The translations under genes and the position numbers were made by a program. From Larix kaempferi (lineage: Eukaryota > Streptophyta > Pinopsida > Pinales > Pinaceae), in contig BSBM01000307.1 in the NCBI GenBank assembly GCA_027924585.1, forward strand, positions 13,501,501 through 13,565,500: 64,000 nucleotides of DNA. Reading direction: 5' to 3'. Of this stretch, positions 22,815 to 33,830 are shown piece by piece. Under the pieces are notes generated by a model, which was given only the letters and a program-made list of their open reading frames with translations, did no database searches and was not told the origin of the DNA. Numbering within the stretch: position 1 is the first letter of the stretch; each line of letters opens with the position of its first letter.

Positions 22815-24480
22815 AAAATAGTGAACCACCTTCATGGAATGACCTCGGAACTTATTATGGAGGAGAAAAGGTTAATGTAGGCTATGTTACATTTTTTATA
22901 ATTGATGTCACTCAACCACATTTGATTGTGGAAGATGTTGATGAAGGGGGCATACATCCATGGAAGATCATGGATTTGAAGCATAATAGAGGTAAATCAA
23001 AATATTTCATGTGTTAAGTGTTATTTATATTACATTGAATGTTTTTTTGAGGAAATACTAAGTTCTTTTATTTGCAGTACAGGTGCAAATGTGTCTTCTA
23101 CATTTTCAATTGGAGACAAGCTAGATCTTTTGCAACGTAGAGTGAAGGTGTTGATTAGGGATCCATATTCAATACAGATCTTGGGCATAAGGTGCATATA
23201 CAGATGATAAAGAAATGATGCATAGTGGTTAAAATTAATAAGGTGTTAAAACATGATGCTCTTCTACCACATACAATAGGATTTGAGCATACACTAGGGA
23301 GTGCATTGGAATCTTACGGGATTTGGCCAGAATCAAATCTGGAACCACATTTTCATGATCATCCCATAAATATTTTCCAAGAGAGGGTTACATTCACATG
23401 TAAAAAGGTTTCTATTACACATGAATGCACAGGAACAATCATGTGCATTGCCAAAGGTATCATAGTTAATGTTTGCGACGATGACATGGTTGAGGGTGAA
23501 ACTCTAGGTGAAATGGAATTTGGTGTTTTTTGGAAGACATAGATGGAAATTGAAAAAAATGTAGAAGTGGGGATAATCCTATACATTGTTTGGTTAGATG
23601 GCCAATCAATTAGTTGGTGGACAATAATGGTGAGATTTTAAGGGTCAAGGAAAATTTCAGGGAGCCACCCAAGGAAATGGTGGTATGGGATATTATAGAG
23701 GACACAAGTCCATTAAATAAATGGGATGGGGATATTTATAATGATAAAAATCCAATATCAATTGATATGCATGTCACAGGGCCATATAAAAGGATTAAAT
23801 GAGTCATTTCTAAAAAAAAGTTGGAAAATATCAAATAAATATAGACGAAGAAAAATAAATATGACCTTTGGCATCAGATGAATATTGCAAACAAGATTGT
23901 CTTCAACATGTGGATAAGAAATCCATTGTAGAGAATTAGTCTTGAATTCACTACTTTCAAACAAAATCATGTTAAAGAGCCATGACCATGGCCTACCTCC
24001 TATTGTTAGGAAAGTAAATGACATGAACTTTAATGGAAATATTATTCGTAAGAATTCATGGTACAAGATAAATAAGACTCCTCAAAGAACCTTCTATAAA
24101 TACCAAGAACAGTTCCAACATGGACACATCAAATCCATTCATTGTAATTATATTAAAAAATGCAAAGCAGGTGCACATACCATGGAAACCATAGAAGTAT
24201 TGCACATAATTGTCATGGATAATTCATATTTTTCACCAAACCAAGCATGTTAATTTGAGGAAGATGGAACGTTTTCTCCTTTAAGATTTCCTCCTTCAAC
24301 TTACACACGAAGTTCTTTGCTAAAGGAGATCAATGAGGCTCTTCAAAATCTCAATTATCCATCAATATCACAACCAACAATGAGCAAGACTTGGAATACT
24401 CATTTTCGAGAGGTGGCATTCTCAAAGAACACCAACTTTAGTAAATGTAGTGAATGTATCGTGTTGAATCACAAATGAAT
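22815..24480 (+). pseudogene. Decayed spliced gene of unknown function
   Basis: The frame starts at the element junction with KNSEPPSWNDLGTYYGGEKV and runs to 22991. A 91-bp intron (22992-23082, AG|GTAAAT to TTTGCAGTACAG) restores the frame exactly into GANVSSTFSIGDKLDLLQRR. Further in-frame pieces follow with frameshifts and stops: 23225-23542 (VLKHDALLPHTIGFEHTLG, ITHECTGTIMCIAKG), 23614-23802 and 23942-24253 (RTFYKYQEQFQHGHIKSIHC), then NTNFSKCSECIVLNHK near 24430. The many coherent blocks show it once coded for a protein of at least 500 residues. The Cys-x2-Cys near the end could be part of a zinc site. It could be a host gene or the ORF of a DNA transposon; I do not recognise it. The outer LTR element appears to have inserted inside its first visible exon. 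Confidence 0.6.
22992..23082 (+). other. Intron of the unknown pseudogene
   Basis: GTAAAT donor, TTCTTTTATTTGCAG tract and a second acceptor TACAG at 23082. Only the 23082 acceptor keeps the reading frame. Confidence 0.6.
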
Positions 24481-24949
24481 TCAATGACTACAAAAGAGTT
24501 GAAATAAAAGGCATGAGGTAGACTAGTTTGGGCATGAATGCCAAAAAAGAACATCGCAAGAAGATAAATAAATGTGGTGTAGAAGCTACACTTGTTCTAC
24601 TTGAGCGAACATAGTGATATTAGGTGGAGATGATTCATGAATGTAATTTTGTTCTTTGAAGGAGCTATTAATATACATGAAGAAACACTTTCCAATGCTT
24701 GTATTATATTAAATATTCTCTTCATGTAATTTTTTGAGGAATTTATATTATTTAGCACATATATGCAAATTTTGGTTCAACTTCAATGTTAATTCACGTG
24801 ACCATTCTTTATGTGAAATACATAACACCATTCAATATTTAACTTTTCAATGTTTTGTTTAGATCAACATAACTTCTTGTTGTATCAAATGTTCATAATC
24901 AAATTCAATAATGCACTTAAAAAAATGTCTTTTAGACTTGGTTTATGAA

Positions 24950-27480
24950 TAAATGCAAGGCACCTGCAATAAATTTTGAGTGATTTTTCCCTAATATTCA
25001 TTATTATATTTAATATAAATCGAATCATACTACTCTAGTGCATTTTAATTCATAATAATTTGATTTTGATAATTAAATGACACAACTAGACTTCTAAAAT
25101 ATTTTCTCCTGAAGGCTTTATAGTGATGCCAATATTGTACTAGTATAATAACTTATACTCAACACAATCAAAGTAGTAACACTTAGTGTCATTATGAAAA
25201 TGGTTAATAATAGTCAAAAACACAATATTAATATCTCGTTAAATAAATTTATATGTAAGAAATTTATTACACAATTTACTATTTATGAGTCAAATCTTGA
25301 TGAACTTTCTTTTAATATAGAAATATAAATATTAATGATAATATCAATATGGTAAGGAATCAATTTTTTAGAGGAATATTAATATGCTCTTTTGAATTTA
25401 ACCTGTTCAAACACTTAAAGAGTAAATAGTAAACACTTGCAATAACTAGTTCAATCAGTTTTCCCTTTATGTTTCCTATTGTAGTAAAAATCACATTGTA
25501 CTGCATTGTTGCTATTATAATTCATAATTGATTTTGACGGTTAAAATAGTTAATATTAATAAATAATAGAGACATTATTAACATCAATGTCATAAAATAA
25601 CTTTATAGGTAAGAAATTTCTTGCACATTAATCTATTATTCATGAAGTAAACATTATTCAACCTTGTTTTTAATAATAATAATAATAATTATGTTTCTAT
25701 TCTAACTTCTAATTTGTTTTGATCATCACAAGGGTAAAACATAGACATTAAACTCATAAAATATTTTCCCTTATAGGCTATAAAGTGGTGCCATCTTCCT
25801 AAAATAAAACATCATACTAAAAATTAGTTACTATGACAATAATAAAAAATTTTGTAGCAACAAATACAATGTTGGTATTATGTCATAATTCCGCACCATT
25901 ATAGGACACTCTAATTTAATGATGTCAATATAGTAGACTTACTATGGAAACTCAACCTAGACACAATAGTTAATATAATATCGAATCATAACAAAATTGC
26001 AAGTTAATAGTAGTAACAATTACTAATGCCATTAAATAACTTTAATAATATGTAAGAAATTTCTTTCACAATATATTATTCATGATGTAATCCTCAATCA
26101 ACTTAGCTTTTAATAGAAAAATAAAAATAAATTATGTTGCTATTCTAATTTATAATTGATTGTGATCATTAAAACAATGGACTTAAACATACACATAATA
26201 TATAATATTTTATCTTGTTGACTATAAATGTTTCCAACCTCCTAATATAATAGGATAAAAATAAGTTCCTTTTTGAAACTCTCGCCACACCCATTATCTT
26301 GTGTGGTTGGAGAATAATTGAGCAAATTTAAAAGCGTTTTACAACTTATAGCCTCAAAATTAAAAGCAATACACCCTATCCTTTTCTCCTAATAGAAGCG
26401 GGTCTTTCCCCCATCCAAGAGCATGGCTATGACTAGGTTATTAATGTACAAGTACAAGATCAATAACATGGGAGATCATAGACTCCCTAAAATGGCTTTA
26501 AAATATTTTCAGAAAACCACCTTTAGATCTAAAAGTGAGGTTGATATAAAGATACCATGTGGATTGTTTAAACCATTGGGAGATTAATGAAAATGTCATT
26601 TTACAAATTATTAATAACCTCAAAAATATTGTTACTTCTTTGTTTAAAGAGAAAATGTGGCACGATAAGGATATAGAGGTTAAACGAAAATTAAGATATT
26701 ATAAGGAAGCCATTAAATCTAATCTAGAATATCAAAAGTACCTCTCTATATTGACAAATTCAAAGAAGAAAATTAATATATCCAAGATAAGAATGAACTC
26801 TCATGAGCTCCATAGTCAAACAGGGCAATGGACAGTTCTTAAAATGCCATGGGTGGAAAGAATTTGCTATCTTTGTGAGACTATGAGCATTGCAAGTGGA
26901 AATCACTTTCTGTTAGAGTCTCCTTCATACACCCATATTAGATCTTAGTTTTGTAATCTTTCCTACAATACATAACTTCCTAGCCTTCTTACAAGCAATA
27001 ATTATATTAGTGAGCCCATACCGCTTCCCCTCAATCTTTTTGAGCATAGGAATACAACTTTAAACCAAACCAAATATTTTTTCTTAAGGTTCAATAGATC
27101 AAAGTTGGTATTAGTTGACATTGACAACCATAATCATCATCATCAGCATCGGTAGCGTTGGCATCAATAAAACATGGTACTCAACAGAAGAAATATTATT
27201 ACTAACTATGCCTAGAATTAAAATTGTTATAGTAACAAACACATTGGTTATTAAATAGTTTTTATATGCATCATTATAAAATTGTGCCAACCTTCTACTA
27301 GCATATAACTCAACACAGACATAGTAGCTACCATATCAAATTATAACTAAATTGGTTAATCATAGTAACATACACAATATTAATGTCATTAAATAACCTT
27401 AACCAACTCAACTTTTAATACAAACTATAAATGATATTAATAGAAATAATGTAAGGAATCAAAGTTCAATACTTTACTCA
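24950..27480. repeat. Degenerate ~500-bp tandem array
   Basis: Diverged units recur near 25090, 25600-25760, 26050-26200 and 27240-27430. Shared words are 'taagaaatttcttacaca', 'tattattcatga', 'aaaatattttctc' and 'gtgccaacctt...aata'. Each unit is AT-rich and non-coding. The LINE fragment at 26430-26948 interrupts the array. Confidence 0.5.
26430..26948 (+). pseudogene. 3' end of a non-LTR (LINE) reverse-transcriptase ORF
   Basis: An open frame of 129 codons (26559-26948) ends with ISKIRMNSHELHSQTGQW and then W-x-x-R-I-C-x-x-C...HFLLESPSYTHIRS. This matches the C-terminal zinc-binding tail typical of LINE ORF2 proteins (CxxC...HxxxxC), with the last Cys replaced by Ser. Upstream, in another frame, MYKYKINNMGDHRLPKMAL continues the same protein, so there is a frameshift near 26550. 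No endonuclease or RT core is present: it is a 5'-truncated, dead insertion. Confidence 0.65.
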
Positions 27481-27589
27481 TTTTGAAAAAATTCAATTTA
27501 GTTAATGATCTAGATTCTAGATCCATTATATAATTCCAAATTTAATGAAATATGTGTTATATGTCAAATTTGTAAAAAAATATCGCTTT

Positions 27590-27648
27590 CTTAGTGGTAG
27601 GGGAGAGAGAGATAGTGTGGGGGGTAGGGGTAGGAGGGTGAGGAGTGG

Positions 27649-27693
<45 letters not shown>

Positions 27694-28435
27694 ATGGTTA
27701 GTGGTTAGGGGGAGAGGAATTAGGAGAGAGAGTGGGGGTTAGGGGTAGGGGGAGTAAGGGAGAGAGAGGGAGGGGTTGATTAGTGGTAGGGGTAGGAGAG
27801 AGAGCAATTTATAAAGAGAGGGGTGGGCGGTTAAGGGTAGGGGGAGGAGTAGAGGGGAGAGGGAGAGAGAGAGAGAGAGAGGTATACAAGTGGTTAATGA
27901 TAGGGGAAGGTGGATTAGGAGAGAGAGAGGAGGGGGTTGTTGGTGGGTTTACTGAGAGAGAGAGGGATGGAGGATAGGGGTACATGGAGTAGTACTAGAG
28001 AGAGATGGCGAGAGCGGGGGTTAGTAAGGATTATGAGGATGAGGGGGGGTTATTTTATGAGGATGAGGGGGGGATGACTAGGGGAAACTGAGAGAGAGAA
28101 ATAGAGATGGGAAGGGGTTGTTAGTGGGAGGGGGGAAGGGGGATTATGAGAGATAGAGAGGTGTTTAGGTGTAGGGGGGGAGAGAGAGAGAGAGAGGTGG
28201 GGGGTGGGGGTTAATGGTAGGGGTGGAGTAGAGGGAAGAGGGATATATATATATGAGAGAGAGAGAGAGAGGGATGGGGAGGTGGTTAGTGGTAGAAAGA
28301 GAGAGAAAGAGAGAGAGAGAGGGATGTGGAGGTGGTTAGTGGTAGAAAGAGAGAGAAAGAGAGAGACAGAGAAGGAGATAGAAAGAGAGAGAAAGAGAGA
28401 GAGAGAAAGAGATAGAAAGAGAAAGATATCATGGG
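27590..28435 (+). repeat. Purine-rich GA/GGGA low-complexity tract (~840 bp)
   Basis: Almost pure purine on the plus strand: (GA)n runs at 27653-27692, 27863-27882, 28181-28197 and 28250-28430 alternate with G-rich blocks such as 'gtggtaggggtaggag'. A block 'ttatgaggatgagggggg' occurs twice at 28030-28072, and 'gggatgtggaggtggttagtggtagaaag' recurs near 28270-28350. Open frames across it are composition artefacts. Confidence 0.9.
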
Positions 28436-28509
28436 GAGCCTCTCAATAGTTAGTGGCGTGAGGTTATGGGTAATGAAAGCTTAGGAGTTTAAAGTGAGAA
28501 ATAAATTAA

Positions 28510-29590
28510 AAAATAGAAAAAATTATAAAGATATATCTTTGAAAACCTCTTTTTACTAACTTATCTATAGATTTTCAAATTTGAGAAATATTAAAAACTT
28601 AAAAAAAAAATTAAAATTTTATTTTAGAATATTTGAAAAACAAACTAACACTTAGTCATTTAAAATCCTTATATAATTGCTATCAATAAAAAAAAGTCCA
28701 TACATTTTCCTATATTATTCCTCATAATACACATTTATCGTATTCCCCATGATCCCCTCAAAGAAAGGAAGTTTGTTTATATTATTCCCCGAGATCCCCG
28801 CAAATAATGGAAGTCCAAGTTCCCATATCCTCCATAATCAGTTATTCCTCATTATCCCCACAAATAAAGGAAGTTCATGCACATTTATATTATTCCCCAT
28901 GATCCCCACAAATAAAGGAAGTTCATGCATATTTATATTATTCCCCATGATCCTCGCAAATAAAGGAAGTCGACGTTCCTATATTCTCCATAATCAGTTA
29001 CTAAAGAATACTAATACTAATAATAACAATTTACCAAGTTCACTGAATGCATATGTATTTGTTATAGGTTAATATGTAAAATAATTTGGCAAAGACTAAT
29101 TATTGAGTCGTAGCACATTAAATGCAGTGGTTCAGTGATTAGTTATCATTAGATCTGGAGATTTTCTAAATCTAAGGGTCACTAATCACTTAGTTGCAGA
29201 ACATTAAATGCAGTGGTTCAGTGATTAGTTATCATTAGATCTGGAAATTTTCTAAATCTAAGAGTCACTAATCATTGAGCCATCGGTCATTACTCTTCAC
29301 ATTTAATGCAGTTCAACAAATAACTGTTACGACAATATTTTAATATTTAAAATAATTTAATTTGATAGAAAGAATTTAAAACTTAAAATAATTTAATACG
29401 ACCGAATCAAGTGATGTCATTAATGGTTACATCATTCTTGTGATGTCATATATCGCGCAATATCAAGAGTAACCAAAACCCCAACTTTCGTTGTCTCTTA
29501 TACTGCTCCTGATGATATTCCTTTCTTTTGCTTAATTACATCCCTTTCGGTCACATTGATTTAATGTCACCCATTTTATCAAAAAAAACC
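28510..29590 (+). other. Upstream flank of copy C
   Basis: Aligns to copy A from about 190 ('gaaaacctctt', 'gattttcaaatttg', 'aaatattaaaaact') and to copy B from 3530. The phrase 'attattccccatgatcc...caaataaaggaagt' is expanded to about four units at 28740-28990. No gene is supported. Confidence 0.6.
29115..29285. repeat. Two 86-bp tandem repeats with dyad symmetry
   Basis: Units beginning 'acattaaatgcagtggttca' at 29115 and 29201 are nearly identical. Each contains GATTAGT...ACTAATC arms around 'agatctgga...tctaaatct', so each could form a hairpin. Copy B has no equivalent. Confidence 0.85.
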
Positions 29591-29770
29591 TTCAAATTCG
29601 ATCCTGTACGTAAAAGACTCTAAATATAAAAACTTGAAATTCGATCCTGTACGTAAAAGACTAAGACTTTAAATATGTGACCGAATTGAATTCAGATGCA
29701 TCGTGATCTAGATAGGTTTCAACTCCAAGTTTGGAGTCCACTTGTTCCTATATAACGGACGCTAAGCCAT
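29591..29770 (+). promoter_or_regulatory. Core promoter of copy C (TATA at 29749-29755)
   Basis: Strongly similar to 4600-4745, including TATATAACGGACGC. The segment 'gaaattcgatcctgtacgt' upstream is duplicated in tandem (about 29594 and 29638). Confidence 0.6.
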
Positions 29771-29825
29771 TTTATTTCCCACGCAAACTAATTAGCAGTC
29801 CGAAGGAGCATACTGATCTGGTATT

Positions 29826-30046
29826 GAAAGTTGTATACATGGTTTTGGTATTACAGTTATTGCATGAGTTGTATATATGGTTTTGGTGTTACACTTATTT
29901 TGATTTTATCATATTATATGGTTTTGGTGTTACAGTTATTTTGATTTGATCATATTATATGGTTTTGGTGTTACAGTTATTGAGGCCTTTACTGATTTGA
30001 TCATATTATATGTATTGATATCCCTTGATGCAGTGCAGTTTAGCAG
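29826..30046 (+). other. Leader intron region of copy C, donor mutated
   Basis: The position of the copy B donor reads GAAAGT instead of GTAAGT; the acceptor TTTAGCAG ending at 30046 is kept. About four irregular copies of the 'tatatggttttggtgttaca' repeat lie inside. Confidence 0.45.
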
Positions 30047-30154
30047 ATTGAGTTGAAGTGAAGGCAGTTTGGCATAGAAGGCATCCAGTTTCAGCTTAGT
30101 CCTACATACCAAGAATACAATCCAGTATCAGTGTAAGCTGAAACCCAAAATCAA

Positions 30155-30511
30155 ATGACGTTCGGACTTCTCGGTTCTCTTTTTGGCAACCGCTACTTTG
30201 GCAATCCTCAGCCATAGACACAGCCACAGCCTAACCCTGGCAACTCTGGCAGTCCTCAATCGCAGCCAGAGTTAGAGGGACAGCCACCCGAGCAGGTCAA
30301 CAACCCCGACCAGACCTTCTCCTACAAACCCAAGATCGACTACAACCCCAGGGTGGCCAATACCATTACAGATCAACTGAATAGCAATACTGACAAGACC
30401 ATAGGCAAAACCGGCAAGCAGACGAACAGCCCCATACAGAAGTTCGACTACAGTCCCGACATCAAGTACAACCCCATGGCGGCCAATACCATCACCAACA
30501 GCGGCAAGTAG
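30155..30511 (+). pseudogene. Copy C of the repeat-protein gene, one in-frame stop
   Basis: 118 codons from ATG 30155 to TAG 30509-30511, with a premature TAG at 30215-30217 (codon 21) set in a run of Gln/Pro codons, so probably CAG to TAG. The start region (LLGSLFGNRYFGNPQP) corresponds to the GSLIANGLYVNPPP part of copy B. Only one PQPNPGNSGSPQSQPELEGQ unit remains, where copy B has a long array. Both C-terminal motifs are present (FSYKPKIDYNPRVANTITDQ and FDYSPDIKYNPMAANTI). No ATG follows the stop before the conserved part. Either a recent pseudogene or a gene read differently; the former is simpler. Confidence 0.7.
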
Positions 30512-30526
30512 ACCAACTTATTGCAG

Positions 30527-30664
30527 GTAACGACAACTAGATCTATCAACTTATAAAATTTCTTCTCAGCTTCTAAGATGTCATGATTTTACTTTTTATT
30601 GATCTGCACAAAGATACCATGACTTCCTATAGTTTTGCTTAATTACATTGTTTTTACATCACAG
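30527..30664 (+). other. Probable 3' UTR intron of copy C
   Basis: CAG|GTAACG at 30527 and TTTTTACATCACAG ending at 30664, the equivalents of the copy B sites at 6032 and 6316. Confidence 0.45.
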
Positions 30665-31290
30665 GCAGGCAGGAGAAAGATTAAATAGAGTCGGAGATTA
30701 TGTGTTCATGTTCGACGGACTGTCTGTTCGTATGGTGAACTACTTATGGTTTGTTTAGAGCTAAATCATCTATATTAATAAGATACATAAATACGGCGCT
30801 GCCAGTGATGTATAACTATGACTACGTATTAATAAATCTCCTGCCTCTTTACCACGTTTTTAATGGTTTGGCTGTGGAGAATTAAAAAATGAAACAGAAT
30901 TTTCAAAACATCCTACAGGGAAATTTATTAGATAAATGGATGTATATGTGAAGGAAAACTTTTCAGATAAGTGGATGATATTGTGCAGTTCTTTGATTTA
31001 CTATTTCTTTTTAGTTTTGTAAAATGTTTATCTCTTAGCACATGATCAAAACTCTAAATTTGGAAGTCAATAGACAGGCAAGCTTTTCATATAAGTGGAT
31101 GAGATATGTGCAGCGCTTTCATTTACTATTTGTTATTAATTTTGTAAAATGCACTATCTCATAGTTCATGATAAAAAATCTAAAGAGGTCCAATTATACA
31201 ACTATAAGAAAACATTTTAATTGCTTTGTATCTTAGATATTTTTCACAAGTGTGAAGTTTGGGCTTGTATTTATATAATTTTGTAAATCC
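30665..31290 (+). other. 3' flank of copy C with conserved poly(A) signal
   Basis: AATAAA at 30831-30836 lies in the same context as 6695-6700. Homology to the copy B flank continues to about 31290. No gene is present. Confidence 0.5.
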
Positions 31291-31385
31291 ATTATTAGAT
31301 ACTTAGAATATAAACATTTAATTTATGATTAAATACTTACAATATAAACATAAACTATGCGAGTTCGGTAAGGAAAAATTCTTTG

Positions 31386-31560
31386 TTTCTTTTTCTATTC
31401 TTAGTTTATCTGGTTCTTCATCCTTCTTTCCTTTTTTCAAATGCCAATAATCCTTCCTTCCAAAATTTTGTTTCTTCTTCTATTCTTAGTTGATCCGGTT
31501 CTTCATCCTTCTTTCCATCTTTTCAAATGCCAATAATCCTTCCTTGATATCCCTGGTTTT
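31386..31560. repeat. Two-copy tandem repeat, period 85 bp
   Basis: The phrase 'ctattcttagtttatctgg...ttcttcatccttctttcc...caaatgccaataatccttcc' is repeated once. Pyrimidine-rich. The rest of 31290-32280 shows no supported gene. Confidence 0.8.
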
Positions 31561-32284
31561 TCAAAATTTTAACACATCCCTTTTTAGCTTGTACCCTTTA
31601 AACTTAGATCTGGACTGTGATATACTTTGTCGATCCCTTTCGATAGATCGAACACTCATATATAGGCCTTCAGTAGTGAAGGTTCGAGATACTACTACCT
31701 AGGGAATATAAAACCCTTTGATCTCCAAGTCGAATTGAAGGTCAAAGTTGTTGAAGATTCGGTCATACTAGTTTAATTAGTTTAATTGACACAAACTTTT
31801 CACCACTCTTTTCCCCTCATAGTTATTCAAAATGTTCAATAATTCTAACAATATTTCCACTAACTCTTCTTTTATAAGATTTAGAAATGCATTGAAAACA
31901 ACATATTGTGCCTCTTATTGTGCCTTTTGATGAAACTCTGGTTAGTCCTCTTCCTCGGCAAGCCATCCAAATAACTCCAAGGCTTCATTGAAGAACCATT
32001 TTTCTTTTTTGCATATGGATAATTATCTTTGCCTTTCCTCTCGTGCTTAATCTTGGGGATTTTAAGTGCATCATGTTCCTTCCTTGCCCTTAATCTCATA
32101 ATTACATTTAGATTTTTTGAGTTTAATACTTCGTGCTTGGGAACACATTGGAGAAGCTTATCATTTGTTTTGTTCAATATTTTCTCCATCATAATTAGGA
32201 AATCTTCCAAGGAATGGGCTTCAATAGTACACTAGTACAAAATCTCATGTTCATTTGATCTCTTAAAAAGCAATTGGGATAAAG

Positions 32285-33830
32285 ATGGTATTCTTTAGAA
32301 CACATGAAACAATAATTCCTTGTGTAGCCTCCTTGACTATGGCCTTCTCTATTCGCAATGTCTGGAATTTAATTTCACAATTTGATGCTCTTAACATTAA
32401 TTCTATTTCAAGATTACAGAATGCTGCAGTAGATTTATTAGCTACTTCTGCTTCTAGATTAGTGCCAACAAATAATAAATGCTCTATTGAATTGATTTTT
32501 AGGTCATCTGTACCTGATAATGTTACAAATCTGAGGGTGTTTGATGATGATGAACAAATCATCATTTTCTTAACAAATGAGGATGCCTTCAGGGAATCCA
32601 TAATCAATGAAGATGAACACAATTTGGATTTGCAAAATAAGGAAGCAAGTACAGGGAATTTTATGCCGGAAGGAGTAAGAACTCTTGAAGGTCTATTTGA
32701 TTTACAAAGCCAATTCAGAAGGCCAGCCAATGTCAAGACCAATAGCTCCTCGTTGCAGCATGAGTTGGTAAAGTTGGGTACAGAAGTTGAGCCCAAATAT
32801 ATTAATCTGGGTAAATGTTGTTTATATGGCGAAAGATGTAAGTGCATCAAAATTTTCTAGCAATACAAAGATGTTTTTTCATGGACTTACGAAGATTTGA
32901 AAACGTATGACAAACACATCATACAGCATGTGATTCCCATGAAGCGAGGTGTGAAACCATTTACACAACAATTACAAAGGATGCATCCAACACTCGAACC
33001 CTTAATACAGAAGGAATTAAAGAAAGTGTTGGATGCTAAGATTATCTTCAAAGTTCAACATTCTGAGTGGGTGGCTAATTTAGTCCCCGTACGGAAGAAA
33101 TAGGGAGAAATAAGATTATGCGTTGATTTTCGAAACTTGAACAGAGCATTAGGCAAAGACAACTATCCTCTACCACCAATGGAATAGATCTTAGAACTGG
33201 TATCGGGCTCATAATTGTTCTCCCTATTAGATGGATTCTTTGGTTACAATCAAGTATTGGTGCACAAGTAGGATCGTCTGAAGATTACTTTCCACACCAA
33301 ATGGGGAACATTTGCATATCGGAGAATGCCTTTTGGCCTGATGAATGCTGGAGCCACATTCCAGAGGGCCATGGATATTGCGTTCCGAGGATTAGTTGTC
33401 CACTGTGTGGTCATTTATTTAGATGATGTAACAATTTTCTCCGAGAAGATAGAAGACCATGTTTTCCATTTAAAACAAATTTTTGATTGTTGCAGGAAAT
33501 ATGGTATATCTCTAAACCCAAAAAACAGTGTTTTTGTTGTTTTGGAAGGAAAACTGTTGGGTCACATCATCTCGAAGAAGGGAATCTCCATAGATCCAGA
33601 GAGAGTCAAAGCCATAACTTGGATTCTCATGCCCCATAATAAAAAGGCTATGCAATCATTTATGGGCACAATAAATTTTGTTCGAAGGTTTGGCCTGATT
33701 TTTTGCAAATTGTTAAACCTTTGCAGCAAATGGTGAAGCATAGTGTACAATTTAAATGGACTGGAATTGAGAATATTGCATTCAAAGACATAAAGGATTC
33801 CATATGTAACTCACCTAGAACTTGAAAACA
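32285..33830 (+). pseudogene. Ty3/gypsy pol relic (protease tail to RT), Tat-like
   Basis: A single frame from 32285 to about 33715 carries a linker (DNVTNLRVFDDDEQIIIFLTN, FDLQSQFRRP, NSSSLQHELVKLGT). The RT start follows (DVFSWTYEDLKTYDKHIIQH, then IRLCVDFRNLNRALGKDNYP), and the RT core MPFGLMNAGATFQRAMDIAF with the YLDD box (VIYLDDVTIFSEK), then LLGHIISKKGISIDPERVKA. Five in-frame stops are seen (after KIF, RKK, PME, SGS and VHK) and a frameshift near 33700, where VKPLQQMVKHSVQFKW continues in another frame. RNase H and integrase are absent because the sequence switches to LTR-like DNA near 33830. Sequence style suggests the Tat branch; this is inference. It is inactive. Confidence 0.8.

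Noticed and set aside
27783-28449. Arg/Glu/Gly-rich open frames
   Set aside because: Products of the GA-rich low-complexity tract.
31881-32210. 109-codon minus-strand open frame
   Set aside because: Basic and Asn-rich with no domain or conservation that I can see; no support for a gene.
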